The position numbers and the translations under genes are program-made. From Gp6-AA40 sp050742535 (lineage in GTDB: Bacteria > Acidobacteriota > Vicinamibacteria > Vicinamibacterales > UBA2999): DNA of 13,148 nucleotides. Each line of letters starts with the position of its first letter. The first letter of the stretch is position 1. Positions 5,776 through 12,183 of the stretch are shown here, in pieces. The stretch is taken from assembly GCA_050742535.1 (NCBI GenBank), contig JBOGIQ010000149.1, positions 1 through 13,148 on the forward strand, in the 5' to 3' direction. Under the pieces are notes generated by a model. It searched no databases. It saw nothing but the letters and a program-made list of their open reading frames with translations, and was not told the origin of the DNA.

Positions 5776-7369
5776 TAGTCGTGACGGAATGCTTGTAAAT
5801 GGGTTCGTGAACCGCGGACTCGCCGAGCGGCCAGATGTCGTTCCACACCCCCTGCGGCGGGCCGAGCACCGGCCACACCGGGCTTCGCGCCATCAGTCGG
5901 GTTGCGCCCAGGCCGCGGAGGATCTGCGCTTCTTCCGTGTAGATCGGCGTCTGCAGCGCCATGAACGGCATGAAGCCCCGGGACTGCGTGTAATCCAGCG
6001 CCGTCAGGCCATCCTGATCGACGGCGTCGAGGTCGATGCCAGACAGGGCGAGCTCGGTGATGACGGTCCGGAAGCGCTTGCGCACCGCATAGTGGAGCGC
6101 CGTGCCGCCGCGGATCTCCTCGGGATGGTTGATCAGCGCGACGACGTTGAGGTCCGCGCCCGCCTTGTAGAGCAGGCGGATCAACTCCAGCGCCTGCGGT
6201 TCCGGGGACCGTCCGGCGAGCGCGGCATGAATCGGAGTCTGCCGGTCGCCGGTAGCGAGCGTCGGGTCCGCGCCGCGCTCGAGCAGCAGCTTCACCATCT
6301 CGGCGTCGCCGTTGAAGACCGCGCGGATGAGCGGCGTGACTCCGCGGGTGTTCATCGCGCCAGGCGCGTTGGCCGGCTTGAAGAACAGCTGCATGTTCGG
6401 GTTGGCGCCCCGCGCCAGCAGCGTCTTCACGACGTCCGTGCCGCTGACCTTGTTCAGCGGATCGATGGACGAGCCTTTACCGCCGTCACGGCGGCTGCGC
6501 AGGTTGATGGCGTTGAGCAGCGGCGTCTCACCGAAAATATCCCACTGGTTGACGTCGGCGCCCGCCTGGATCAAGCGGTCGGCGATGTCCCAGTTGGCGT
6601 TCATGATCGCCACGAGCAGCGGCGAGACGCCGTCGGGATCGGGCAGGTCGATGTCCGCCTTGTGCCTGAGCAGAACCTCGACGCACGCCATGCAGTTCTC
6701 GCGCGTGGCGTAGGCCAGCGGCGACAGGCCACCGCTGTCGAGGCTCTTGGGCCGCCCCTCCGCCTGCACGTGACGCTGATAGTTGCGATCCGTGGAACGG
6801 GCGTTGATGTCGGCGCCTTTGGAGATCAGCAGCTCCATCATCGCCGGGTGGCGGCGCGCCGACGCCCACATCAGCGGCGTCTGTCCGCCCCACTTCTCCT
6901 TCGCATCGATGGTGGCGCCGGCCTTGAGCAGCGCCTGCGCCGCGTCGATGCTGCCCGTTCGCGCAACGGCGTGGAGCGCGGTCTGCCCTTCCGGATTCGG
7001 CGAATCGGCGTCTGCTCCGGCTTCGAGCAGCACCTTCAGCATCTCGGTGTCCGCGACTTCCGCCGCGAGGGTCATCGCCGTGACGCCGTAGTTGTTCGCC
7101 AGCTTCAGGTTGGCGCCGGCGCGCAGAAGACGCTTCGCCTCGGCGACGTCGCCCCTGTAGACCGCCCACTGCAGCGGCGTGCTGCCATCGTCGAAGCGGC
7201 GGTTGACGTCTTCTTTTCCGGCGGGTCCGGCTCGTCTGGCTTCAGTGCTCGCCGGAACCCGCCCGACATTGGACGGGGATTGCGCGATCTGTGCTTGGGC
7301 CGGCGACGCGGCTGCCAGCACTGCGAAGGCAATCGCCGCAAGCAATCCGGCTGAAGCCGGACTCCACAT
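5765..7369 (-). CDS. Exported ankyrin-repeat protein
   Basis: This 534-residue protein starts with a Sec signal (residues 1-26, cut after AQA) and then holds about ten ankyrin repeats between residues 48 and 500. Recognisable repeat cores are GSTPLQWA, GQTALHAVA, GQTPLMWASA, GLSPLAYA, GVSPLLVA, GETPLLNA, GVTPLIRA, RQTPIHAA, GGTALHYA and GLTALDYT, each followed by a (L)LL.(A)GAD(I/V) helix and turn. Ankyrin arrays bind protein partners; in this operon the likely partners are the exported DUF1552 and DUF1592 proteins, which is inference. The ATG at 7369 is eight bases after the DUF1552 stop, suggesting coupled translation; a GTG at 7375 is an alternative. The signal begins MWSPASAG, encoded by a palindromic repeat, and a second palindromic element lies between the signal and the first repeat (about residues 36-50), where relatives usually carry an extra ankyrin unit. 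The frame upstream of 7369 is antisense or off-frame to DUF1552 and not part of the gene. Confidence 0.88.
   Translation of the reverse strand: MWSPASAGLLAAIAFAVLAAASPAQAQIAQSPSNVGRVPASTEARRAGPAGKEDVNRRFDDGSTPLQWAVYRGDVAEAKRLLRAGANLKLANNYGVTAMTLAAEVADTEMLKVLLEAGADADSPNPEGQTALHAVARTGSIDAAQALLKAGATIDAKEKWGGQTPLMWASARRHPAMMELLISKGADINARSTDRNYQRHVQAEGRPKSLDSGGLSPLAYATRENCMACVEVLLRHKADIDLPDPDGVSPLLVAIMNANWDIADRLIQAGADVNQWDIFGETPLLNAINLRSRRDGGKGSSIDPLNKVSGTDVVKTLLARGANPNMQLFFKPANAPGAMNTRGVTPLIRAVFNGDAEMVKLLLERGADPTLATGDRQTPIHAALAGRSPEPQALELIRLLYKAGADLNVVALINHPEEIRGGTALHYAVRKRFRTVITELALSGIDLDAVDQDGLTALDYTQSRGFMPFMALQTPIYTEEAQILRGLGATRLMARSPVWPVLGPPQGVWNDIWPLGESAVHEPIYKHSVTTSGP
7220..7263. repeat. 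Long inverted repeat, element D (inside ankyrin gene)
   Basis: GGCGGGTCCGGC at 7220-7231 pairs with GCCGGAACCCGCC at 7251-7263, a 12-bp stem with one bulged base. The 19-base loop contains CTTCAG, the core shared with the other palindromes. It is translated as part of the stretch between signal peptide and first ankyrin repeat (RVPASTEARRAGPA). Confidence 0.6.
7345..7367. repeat. Palindromic element, copy A3 (start of ankyrin gene)
   Basis: ATCCGGCTGAAGCCGG followed by ACTCCAC, directly abutting the ATG codon of the ankyrin gene. It encodes residues 2-8, WSPASAG, of the signal peptide. It matches A2 in sequence and orientation. Confidence 0.78.
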
Positions 7370-7377
7370 CTTCACGA

Positions 7378-8661
7378 TCACACCTCGACGATGGGGCCGG
7401 TGCTGTCGGCGAACTTTTCGTAGTCCTTCGTCGGCACGCCGGCGCGGTGCAGCATGGTCACGAGGATGTTGGCGTGCGGCGTGTTCTGCGGGAACGCGAG
7501 GTGCTGATTGCCCTTCACGCCGCCGCCCCTGCCGATGAGCGCCTGCGGCAGCGGATCGTTGTTGTGCGCGTCGCTGTTCGCCATGTTGCTGCCGAACAGG
7601 ATGAGCGAGTCGTCCAGAACCGACTTGTTGCCTTCCTTCATGTCGGCGAGCCGCTTGACGAACCTGGCGAACACCGCCGTGTGGTAGTTCTGAATTTTTC
7701 TGAGGTTGGCGATGCGGTCCGGGAATCCGCCCCAATGCGACGTCGGGTGGAACGCCTCGTGGACGTCCAGGTTCGGGTACGTCCGCATGCTCGCTTCCTC
7801 GACCATCTTTATCGACGCCACTCTGGTGCGATTGGTCTGGAAGGACAGCGCGATCATCTCGAACTGAATGTCGAGGAGGGCCCCAAAGTCTTCGGGCGGG
7901 CCGAGCGGCGCGCCCGGCAGATCGCCAAGCGACCGGGCGTTCTCCTCGAGTTTCTGCACGCGCTGTTCGATCTCGCGCACCGAATCGAGGTACTCGCTGA
8001 CGCGCGCGCGATCGCTCGCGTCGAGCCTCGCGTTCAGCGTCGCCGTCGACTCGCGCACGTAATCGAGCAGACTGCCGGTCGTGCTCAGAATGGCCTCGCG
8101 CTCTTCCTTGGTATCGCCCTGGCCGAACATCCCGTAGAACGCCTTGCGCGGATTGCTTTCCATCGGCAGCGCCTGCGTTGGCGTGCGGAACGAGATCATG
8201 CCGCCCGGCTCGCCGCAGAGTTCCAGCGATGGAAGCGGTGTGCCCTGTCCCAGGTGTCGCGCGGCGATCTGATCCACCGTCACGCCAACGCCGGTCTTGG
8301 CGTTGCGCGAGCGCGGGGACACGCAGTTCAGCCACGTCTCCTCGATGATGCCGTGCGGGCTCGAGCTCTCGCCGCCCTTGTTGCGCAGACCGCTGACGAC
8401 GGTCACGTACTCGCGGTGCGGCTCGAGCGGCTTGAGGATGAAGGGGAACTCGAAGTCGCGGCCGGTTTTCTTCGGCGTCCATTCCTCCTGCAGCGCCCCG
8501 TGCGGGAAGTAGACGAAGCCGAGGCGCGGATGCGGTGCCGCGGCGGTCTGCGCCCACGCCGTGCCTGCCGGAATCATGGCATCGAGCAGCGGGAGCGCGA
8601 TGGTCGCGCCTGCGCCTTTGAGAACCGTGCGCCGTGACAGATGCTTCTTGAACAGGAACAT
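7378..8661 (-). CDS. DUF1552 family Tat-exported protein
   Basis: This 427-residue protein opens with a twin-arginine signal: HLSRRTVLKGAGATIALPLL at 7-26 with likely cleavage after AWA at 37. The body matches the DUF1552 family: RLGFVYFPHGALQEEWTP near the N-terminus, the GGESSSPHG segment, SLELCGEPGG, a long coiled helix with VREIEQRVQKLEEN, SFQTNRTRVASIKM, HPTSHWGG, a LDDSLILFGSNMANSDAHNNDPLP block and HANILVTMLHRAGVP near the end. The family always travels with DUF1592-type proteins in Planctomycetes and Acidobacteria; its fold resembles alkaline phosphatase/sulfatase-type exported proteins in my reading, but no activity is established. Start ATG at 8661 has AGGAGG nine bases upstream. 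Upstream lie a hairpin element and a 9-bp tandem array; downstream the ankyrin gene starts after eight bases. Length is normal for the family. Confidence 0.92.
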   Translation of the reverse strand: MFLFKKHLSRRTVLKGAGATIALPLLDAMIPAGTAWAQTAAAPHPRLGFVYFPHGALQEEWTPKKTGRDFEFPFILKPLEPHREYVTVVSGLRNKGGESSSPHGIIEETWLNCVSPRSRNAKTGVGVTVDQIAARHLGQGTPLPSLELCGEPGGMISFRTPTQALPMESNPRKAFYGMFGQGDTKEEREAILSTTGSLLDYVRESTATLNARLDASDRARVSEYLDSVREIEQRVQKLEENARSLGDLPGAPLGPPEDFGALLDIQFEMIALSFQTNRTRVASIKMVEEASMRTYPNLDVHEAFHPTSHWGGFPDRIANLRKIQNYHTAVFARFVKRLADMKEGNKSVLDDSLILFGSNMANSDAHNNDPLPQALIGRGGGVKGNQHLAFPQNTPHANILVTMLHRAGVPTKDYEKFADSTGPIVEV

Positions 8662-8670
8662 CTCTAAGCT

Positions 8671-8676
8671 CCTCCT
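8671..8676 (-). promoter_or_regulatory. Shine-Dalgarno of DUF1552 gene beside a hairpin
   Basis: AGGAGG on the minus strand lies nine bases before the ATG at 8661. Only three bases separate it from the base of the 9-bp stem at 8680-8701, so the stem could influence ribosome access or mRNA processing. Confidence 0.7.
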
Positions 8677-8679
8677 GAA

Positions 8680-8706
8680 AGGCCGACCTGAAGGTCGGCC
8701 TCTACC
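8680..8706. repeat. Palindromic element, copy C (intercistronic)
   Basis: AGGCCGACC-TGAA-GGTCGGCCT forms a perfect 9-bp stem with a four-base loop, followed by CTACC. Loop and closing pair (CTGAAG) are the same as in the A and B elements although the stem differs throughout. It lies between the DUF1592 and DUF1552 genes and borders the 9-bp tandem array. Confidence 0.75.
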
Positions 8707-8707
8707 C

Positions 8708-8824
8708 CAGGCAACCCAGGCAACCCAGGCAACCCAGGCAACCCAGGCAACCCAGGCAACCCAGGCAACCCAGGCAACCCAGGCAACCCAGGCAACCCAG
8801 GCAACCCAGGCAACCCAGGCAACC
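8708..8824. repeat. Tandem array: 13 perfect copies of a 9-bp unit
   Basis: The unit CAGGCAACC repeats 13 times without a single mismatch over 117 bp. The array ends at the last base of the DUF1592 stop codon (TAG on the minus strand, 8824-8826) and begins at the tail of hairpin element C. The transcript carries GGUUGCCUG repeats. Perfect identity implies recent expansion by slippage, so copy number is likely to vary between strains. Confidence 0.95.
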
Positions 8825-11400
8825 TAATTAGACGCCGTCTTCGTCACCGCCCGGTCCGCGTAGTCGGCTTCCCTCTTTTTGAATGCGTCGCTCGAAACCA
8901 CGCCAAGGACGATGGCCTTGAAGCGGTAGTTGTCCGCGGCCGCCTGGCGAACGATGCGGCGAACCGTGGGCATGTCGCGGTAATCAAGGCTCCGGCCCAG
9001 CGCGTAGGTCATCAGGTTTTCCGTGAGCGCCTGCACGAACTGATGATCGGGCCGCCCGACCAGCTGGCGGCGGAGGTCGTCGGGTCCGCCGATCTTCGTG
9101 CCGTCCGGCAGCTGACCCGCGGTATCGATGAAGCCGAGCGTGTCGGGGTCGTGGCCGCGATACTGACCCACCGCGTTGAAGTTCTCGAGCGCCAGGCCGA
9201 GCGGATCCATGATGCCGTGGCACGCGAAGCATGTCGGCTTCTCGCGATGCTGCTCGAGCCGCGCCCGCAGCGTACGCGCCGGCTGGCCGCGTCCGTTTTC
9301 CGGCAACGCCGGGACGTCGAGCGGCGGGTTGGCCGGCGGCGTGCCGAGCAGCCGCTCCAGAATCCAGGCGCCGCGCAGGACCGGCGAGGTTCGATTCGGA
9401 TAGGCCGTCAGCATCAGGACGGCGCCCTTACCCAACAGGCCATGACGGGGAGTCTGCTCGAGCGTCACGCGACGGAAGTGGGCACCCTTGACCGTCTCGA
9501 TGCCGTAGTGCATCGCCAGGCGCTCGTTGAGGAACGTGTGATTCGCGGTCAGGAGATCCATGACGCTGCGGTCGCTGCGCAGGATGCTGTCGACGAACAG
9601 CCGGAGTTCATCCTTCAGCGGTTCACGGATGTCCAGCAGGCCGCTCGCATAGGGGAACTGGCCGCGATCGGGAGTGATCTCGTCCAGCTTGGCAACCTGC
9701 AGCCATTGGAACGCGAAGTCCTCGCTGACCGAGCTGGCGCGCGGGTCGGCAAGCATCCGCGTGACCTGTGCGCTCAACACGTCGGGTCTGCTGAGGCGCG
9801 AGGCGGTCGCCAGCGTCAACAGCTCATCGTCCGGGATGCTGCTCCACAGGAAGAACGACAGGCGCGACGCCAGTTCGAGGTCGCTCAACGTGCGCGACGC
9901 ACCCGCGGTGTTCCCGGCCTCGACGCGGTAGAGGAAATGCGGGCTGGCGAGGATGGCGCTCAAGGCGTCGCGGACACCGGCGTCGAAACCGCCCTTGGCC
10001 TGGCCTGATTTGTAGAACGCCATCAGCGGCGCAACGTCTTCCTGCGTCACCGGACGGCGGAACGCGCGGCGCGCCAGGTTTTCGACGATCTTCAGCGCGC
10101 ATGCCGCCTCGTTCTGGTCCGCCTGAAGGCGGACACTACGAACGGCCCCGGCGGAGGCGGGGACACTACGTACGGCGGTTTCAGGATGACAGATGAAAAT
10201 CTTCGCGCGGCTGGGCGACTGGCTCATGCCGGTCACCGTGAGCGGCCCGCGAATCTCGAGCGCGTGTGCCGCCTGGATGCGCTCCTGGCCGCCTTCGAGC
10301 GCCGTCGTGCGTGTCCGCTCGTCGCTTTCGGCAAAGCTGCGGTGCACGAACGTCACCGCGAGCTTCTTCTGACCGGCCGTGGTCTTGAAGCGGATCTTGC
10401 GCAGGCGGCTGTTGATCTCTTCAACGGCAGCGTCCAGCCGCTGATCGATCGCCTTGTGGTCCGGTTCGCCGCCGATATTGGTGCGATAGATCTCCTTGCC
10501 GTCGAGGAGCACGACCACGGTGTTCTCGAACTCCATCCGCGGGACTTCGCGCGCCATCGCCATGTCGCCGACGGTGAGCTCGTATTCACCGTCCGCCGGG
10601 AAGTTGTGCTCGACGTAGAAGCCGCCGCGCGTCCCGAACGGCATTCCCTCGAGGCGATGCTGCTGGCGGCCCGTGCCGGGCGCGCCGCCCGGCGGCAGCG
10701 AAATCACCATGTTCTCGACGTCGCCGTAGGTCGTTGTGATCGGAGGGGCCTTCGGATTGCCAACCGCCTCGATCGCGACGGAGCGCGCGGCAAAAATGTA
10801 CTGGTCGATGAAGTTGGGCGAGACCTGGAGCGCGGACGCGTCGTTGTCGAAGTGGCCCTTGATGTTGTCGTCGGGCAGCAGCGCCTTCGCGTCGACGTTC
10901 AGCCCAATCAGATCGCGGATCGCATTCTCGTACTCGCGCCGATTGAGGCGGCGCAGCGGCACGCGTCCGGCGGCCGCCGCGGCATTGGACGCGGTGTCGA
11001 TTTCCTTTTCCAGCCACGAGACAAAGGTCGCGACCGTTTGACTGTCCGGGCGCTTCATGCCCGCTGGCGGCATCAGGCCGCCGCGCAGTTTGCGGATGAC
11101 CTTTTCGGCGACCTCGGCGTTCTGCGGTGCGTTCAGATCCACCCCGGAGAGCACCAGACCACCCTGTTTCGCACGGTCGTTGTGGCAGCCGAGACAGAAC
11201 TGATCGACGACCGCACTTTGCGGCGTCGTGCCCGACTTGACTGCGCCCGGCTGCGCCTCGGCCGGCTTGCCCGCCGGAGCGCTTTGCGCGGAGGCGGGAG
11301 CCTGCGCGGGCGCGGCCCCTCCCGTCACACGAATGCCTGCCGCCGCGACGTAGGCTAAAATGGCCGCCGTCGCGATACCTGTTCTGAAAGCGCCCTTCAT
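8824..11400 (-). CDS. DUF1587/DUF1595/DUF1592/DUF1588/DUF1585 protein with two CxxCH motifs (planctomycete cytochrome C type)
   Basis: This 858-residue exported protein has a signal sequence (MKGAFRTGIATAAILAYVAAAGI) and a Pro/Ala linker. An N-terminal CxxCH lies at C69-C72-H73 with LMPPAG around 109-114, as in small c-type cytochrome domains. Further on are the DUF1587 segment (RRLNRREYENAIRDLIGL, ~150-167), a carbohydrate-binding-like sandwich (~245-385), DUF1595 (~445-495, RRPVTQEDV to FLYRVE), DUF1592 (~505-630), DUF1588 with a second CxxCH (C724-C727-H728, CFACHGIMDPLG) and DUF1585 at the end (ENLMTYALGRSLDYRD). A redox or sugar-related role is proposed for the family but not proven. The TTG at 11448 would add 16 residues; the ATG at 11400 fits the signal peptide better. 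Residues ~408-430 (PETAVRSVPASAGAVRSV and following) are an in-frame insertion made of two palindromic repeats. First gene of a unit with DUF1552, ankyrin and MBL-fold genes. Confidence 0.92.
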   Translation of the reverse strand: MKGAFRTGIATAAILAYVAAAGIRVTGGAAPAQAPASAQSAPAGKPAEAQPGAVKSGTTPQSAVVDQFCLGCHNDRAKQGGLVLSGVDLNAPQNAEVAEKVIRKLRGGLMPPAGMKRPDSQTVATFVSWLEKEIDTASNAAAAAGRVPLRRLNRREYENAIRDLIGLNVDAKALLPDDNIKGHFDNDASALQVSPNFIDQYIFAARSVAIEAVGNPKAPPITTTYGDVENMVISLPPGGAPGTGRQQHRLEGMPFGTRGGFYVEHNFPADGEYELTVGDMAMAREVPRMEFENTVVVLLDGKEIYRTNIGGEPDHKAIDQRLDAAVEEINSRLRKIRFKTTAGQKKLAVTFVHRSFAESDERTRTTALEGGQERIQAAHALEIRGPLTVTGMSQSPSRAKIFICHPETAVRSVPASAGAVRSVRLQADQNEAACALKIVENLARRAFRRPVTQEDVAPLMAFYKSGQAKGGFDAGVRDALSAILASPHFLYRVEAGNTAGASRTLSDLELASRLSFFLWSSIPDDELLTLATASRLSRPDVLSAQVTRMLADPRASSVSEDFAFQWLQVAKLDEITPDRGQFPYASGLLDIREPLKDELRLFVDSILRSDRSVMDLLTANHTFLNERLAMHYGIETVKGAHFRRVTLEQTPRHGLLGKGAVLMLTAYPNRTSPVLRGAWILERLLGTPPANPPLDVPALPENGRGQPARTLRARLEQHREKPTCFACHGIMDPLGLALENFNAVGQYRGHDPDTLGFIDTAGQLPDGTKIGGPDDLRRQLVGRPDHQFVQALTENLMTYALGRSLDYRDMPTVRRIVRQAAADNYRFKAIVLGVVSSDAFKKREADYADRAVTKTASN
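10117..10140. repeat. Palindromic element, copy B (inside DUF1592-type gene)
   Basis: GTCCGCC-TGAA-GGCGGAC, a perfect 7-bp stem, followed by ACTACG. Core CTGAAG matches the A and C elements. On the minus strand it is read as SVRLQAD. Confidence 0.78.
10146..10170. repeat. Palindromic element, copy B' (tandem neighbour of B)
   Basis: CCCCG-GCGGAGG-CGGGG followed by ACACTACG. The tail GGACACTACG repeats exactly 30 bp from that of copy B (10131-10140 and 10161-10170), so the two elements form a direct tandem with a 30-bp step. On the minus strand B' is read as VPASAG, the same peptide core as the A elements. Confidence 0.65.
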
Positions 11401-11437
11401 TCTTGGTGTCAATTGTCGCACTGATCCGCCCGTGCGA

Positions 11438-11467
11438 AGTCTAGACAAGCGAGGGGCGCGAGATCAA
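11438..11467 (-). promoter_or_regulatory. Candidate promoter of the DUF1592-DUF1552-ankyrin-MBL unit
   Basis: On the minus strand TTGATC (11462-11467) and TAGACT (11438-11443) are 18 bp apart, a sigma-70-like arrangement in the gap behind the lipoprotein gene. Transcription would begin near 11431, about 30 bases before the ATG at 11400. This supports the ATG over the TTG at 11448. Pattern match only. Confidence 0.4.
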
Positions 11468-11499
11468 CGGAAAATGCTGTGTTTTGAATAGGTTGCCAG

Positions 11500-12024
11500 C
11501 TACCTAAGACGCATCGTTCCTTTCAACGAGCCACCGCCTGAGTTGGTGATGAAGTCGAACAAGCGCTCGATCGTAAAGCTGCCGCTCGCGTTCGCGAAGC
11601 GTCCTGTTCCGCCGGTGATCGTCGCGTTTTCGACCACGAGGAGCACAGTGGGGGTTTCAGTCGGGAGACCATAACCGGTCCAGTCGGCCGTCAGCCTGTC
11701 ACCATTGGCAGCAGTGAATTCGTAGGTGCCTCTTCCGGTGCCCGTCGACAGATCGACCACTTCGTCGTACTCGAACGTGAACCGCCCGAGTTGCGTGGCG
11801 TTACCCGTGCCTGCTCCAGTTACGAGCAACGTTGGACCGGCAAACTCGAGGGCATAAGCTCCATCGAGCGTGCCTTTGAGAGGGACGTCGGCTCGTAACG
11901 ACAATTCACCGGCGGACGGGGACGGTCCCGTCGGATTGGTGATCCCGCCGCAGCCCGCGGCCAGACCGGCGAGTGCGAACACAGCGATGACATAACGAAG
12001 CGGTCGTATAGCCTGAGCCTGCAT
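11500..12024 (-). CDS. Small lipoprotein with a beta-barrel-like (allene-oxide-cyclase-like) domain
   Basis: This 174-residue protein has a lipoprotein signal: a hydrophobic run at 11-22 and LAAGC with Cys25 as the lipidation site, followed by a short Pro/Ser linker. The rest (about 45-174) is glycine-, threonine- and beta-rich: GTGNATQLGRFTFEYDEVVDL, TGRGTYEFTAANGDRLTADW, ENATITGGTGRFANASGSFT and a final GSLKGTM. I know this arrangement from uncharacterised exported proteins of Acidobacteria and Planctomycetes, where the domain is sometimes described as allene-oxide-cyclase-like; no enzymatic residues stand out and enzyme activity is not implied. The ATG at 12024 has GGAGG four bases upstream. 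The gene precedes the DUF1592 unit by 99 bp on the same strand, but a candidate promoter lies in between. It is divergent from the ECF sigma gene. Confidence 0.8.
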   Translation of the reverse strand: MQAQAIRPLRYVIAVFALAGLAAGCGGITNPTGPSPSAGELSLRADVPLKGTLDGAYALEFAGPTLLVTGAGTGNATQLGRFTFEYDEVVDLSTGTGRGTYEFTAANGDRLTADWTGYGLPTETPTVLLVVENATITGGTGRFANASGSFTIERLFDFITNSGGGSLKGTMRLR

Positions 12025-12028
12025 ATCC

Positions 12029-12033
12029 CCTCC
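12029..12033 (-). promoter_or_regulatory. Shine-Dalgarno of lipoprotein gene
   Basis: GGAGG on the minus strand, within GTGGAGGGGAT, lies four bases before the ATG at 12024 and fixes that start. Confidence 0.65.
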
Positions 12034-12052
12034 ACGAGGCTGACGATTTCCA

Positions 12053-12147
12053 GCGCCTCACCTGATAAGGCGCAGTCGGCCGTGAAAGATGCAGTTGCAG
12101 GATTCGACCGCAGCCTGCGCCTTCTGAGATATGGGGGCGAAGGCGCA
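12053..12147. promoter_or_regulatory. Paired GCGCCT inverted repeats in divergent promoter region
   Basis: Two inverted repeats share one half-site. GCGCCT at 12053-12058 faces AGGCGC at 12068-12073 (9-base gap). TGCGCCTTC at 12116-12124 faces GAAGGCGCA at 12139-12147 (9-bp arms, 14-base gap). They lie between the lipoprotein and ECF sigma starts, the second just upstream of a TAGAAT box. They could be operators or RNA hairpins. Confidence 0.35.
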
Positions 12148-12156
12148 ACGCGCTGT

Positions 12157-12162
12157 TAGAAT
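12157..12162 (+). promoter_or_regulatory. Possible -10 box of ECF sigma gene
   Basis: TAGAAT within GTTAGAATCC lies 21 bases before the GTG at 12184. No convincing -35 box is seen at the right distance; the 9-bp inverted repeat ends nine bases upstream. Confidence 0.3.
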
Positions 12163-12183
12163 CCGGCCTCTGGATCGTCCCAG

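Noticed and set aside
5342..7354. 670-codon open frame on the + strand
   Set aside because: It is the reverse of the ankyrin and MBL-fold genes in GC-rich DNA; the product is arginine/histidine-rich and low in complexity, with no start context.
7370..8557. Upstream extension of the ankyrin frame (to 930 residues)
   Set aside because: It is an off-frame reading of the DUF1552 gene; composition is arginine/glutamine-rich shadow and the signal peptide starts at 7369.
8708..8824. CRISPR array
   Set aside because: The 9-bp units are directly joined with no spacers, so it is a simple tandem repeat.
8561..8827. + strand frame ending in a TQA repeat
   Set aside because: It is made by the 9-bp array read in one frame; there is no real N-terminus and it lies antisense to the DUF1552 start.
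10186..11358. 390-codon open frame on the + strand
   Set aside because: Antisense of the DUF1592-type gene with no recognisable domain or start signal.
11502..11515. Terminator downstream of the lipoprotein gene
   Set aside because: The GGT..ACC quasi-palindrome is imperfect and has no T-tract behind it.
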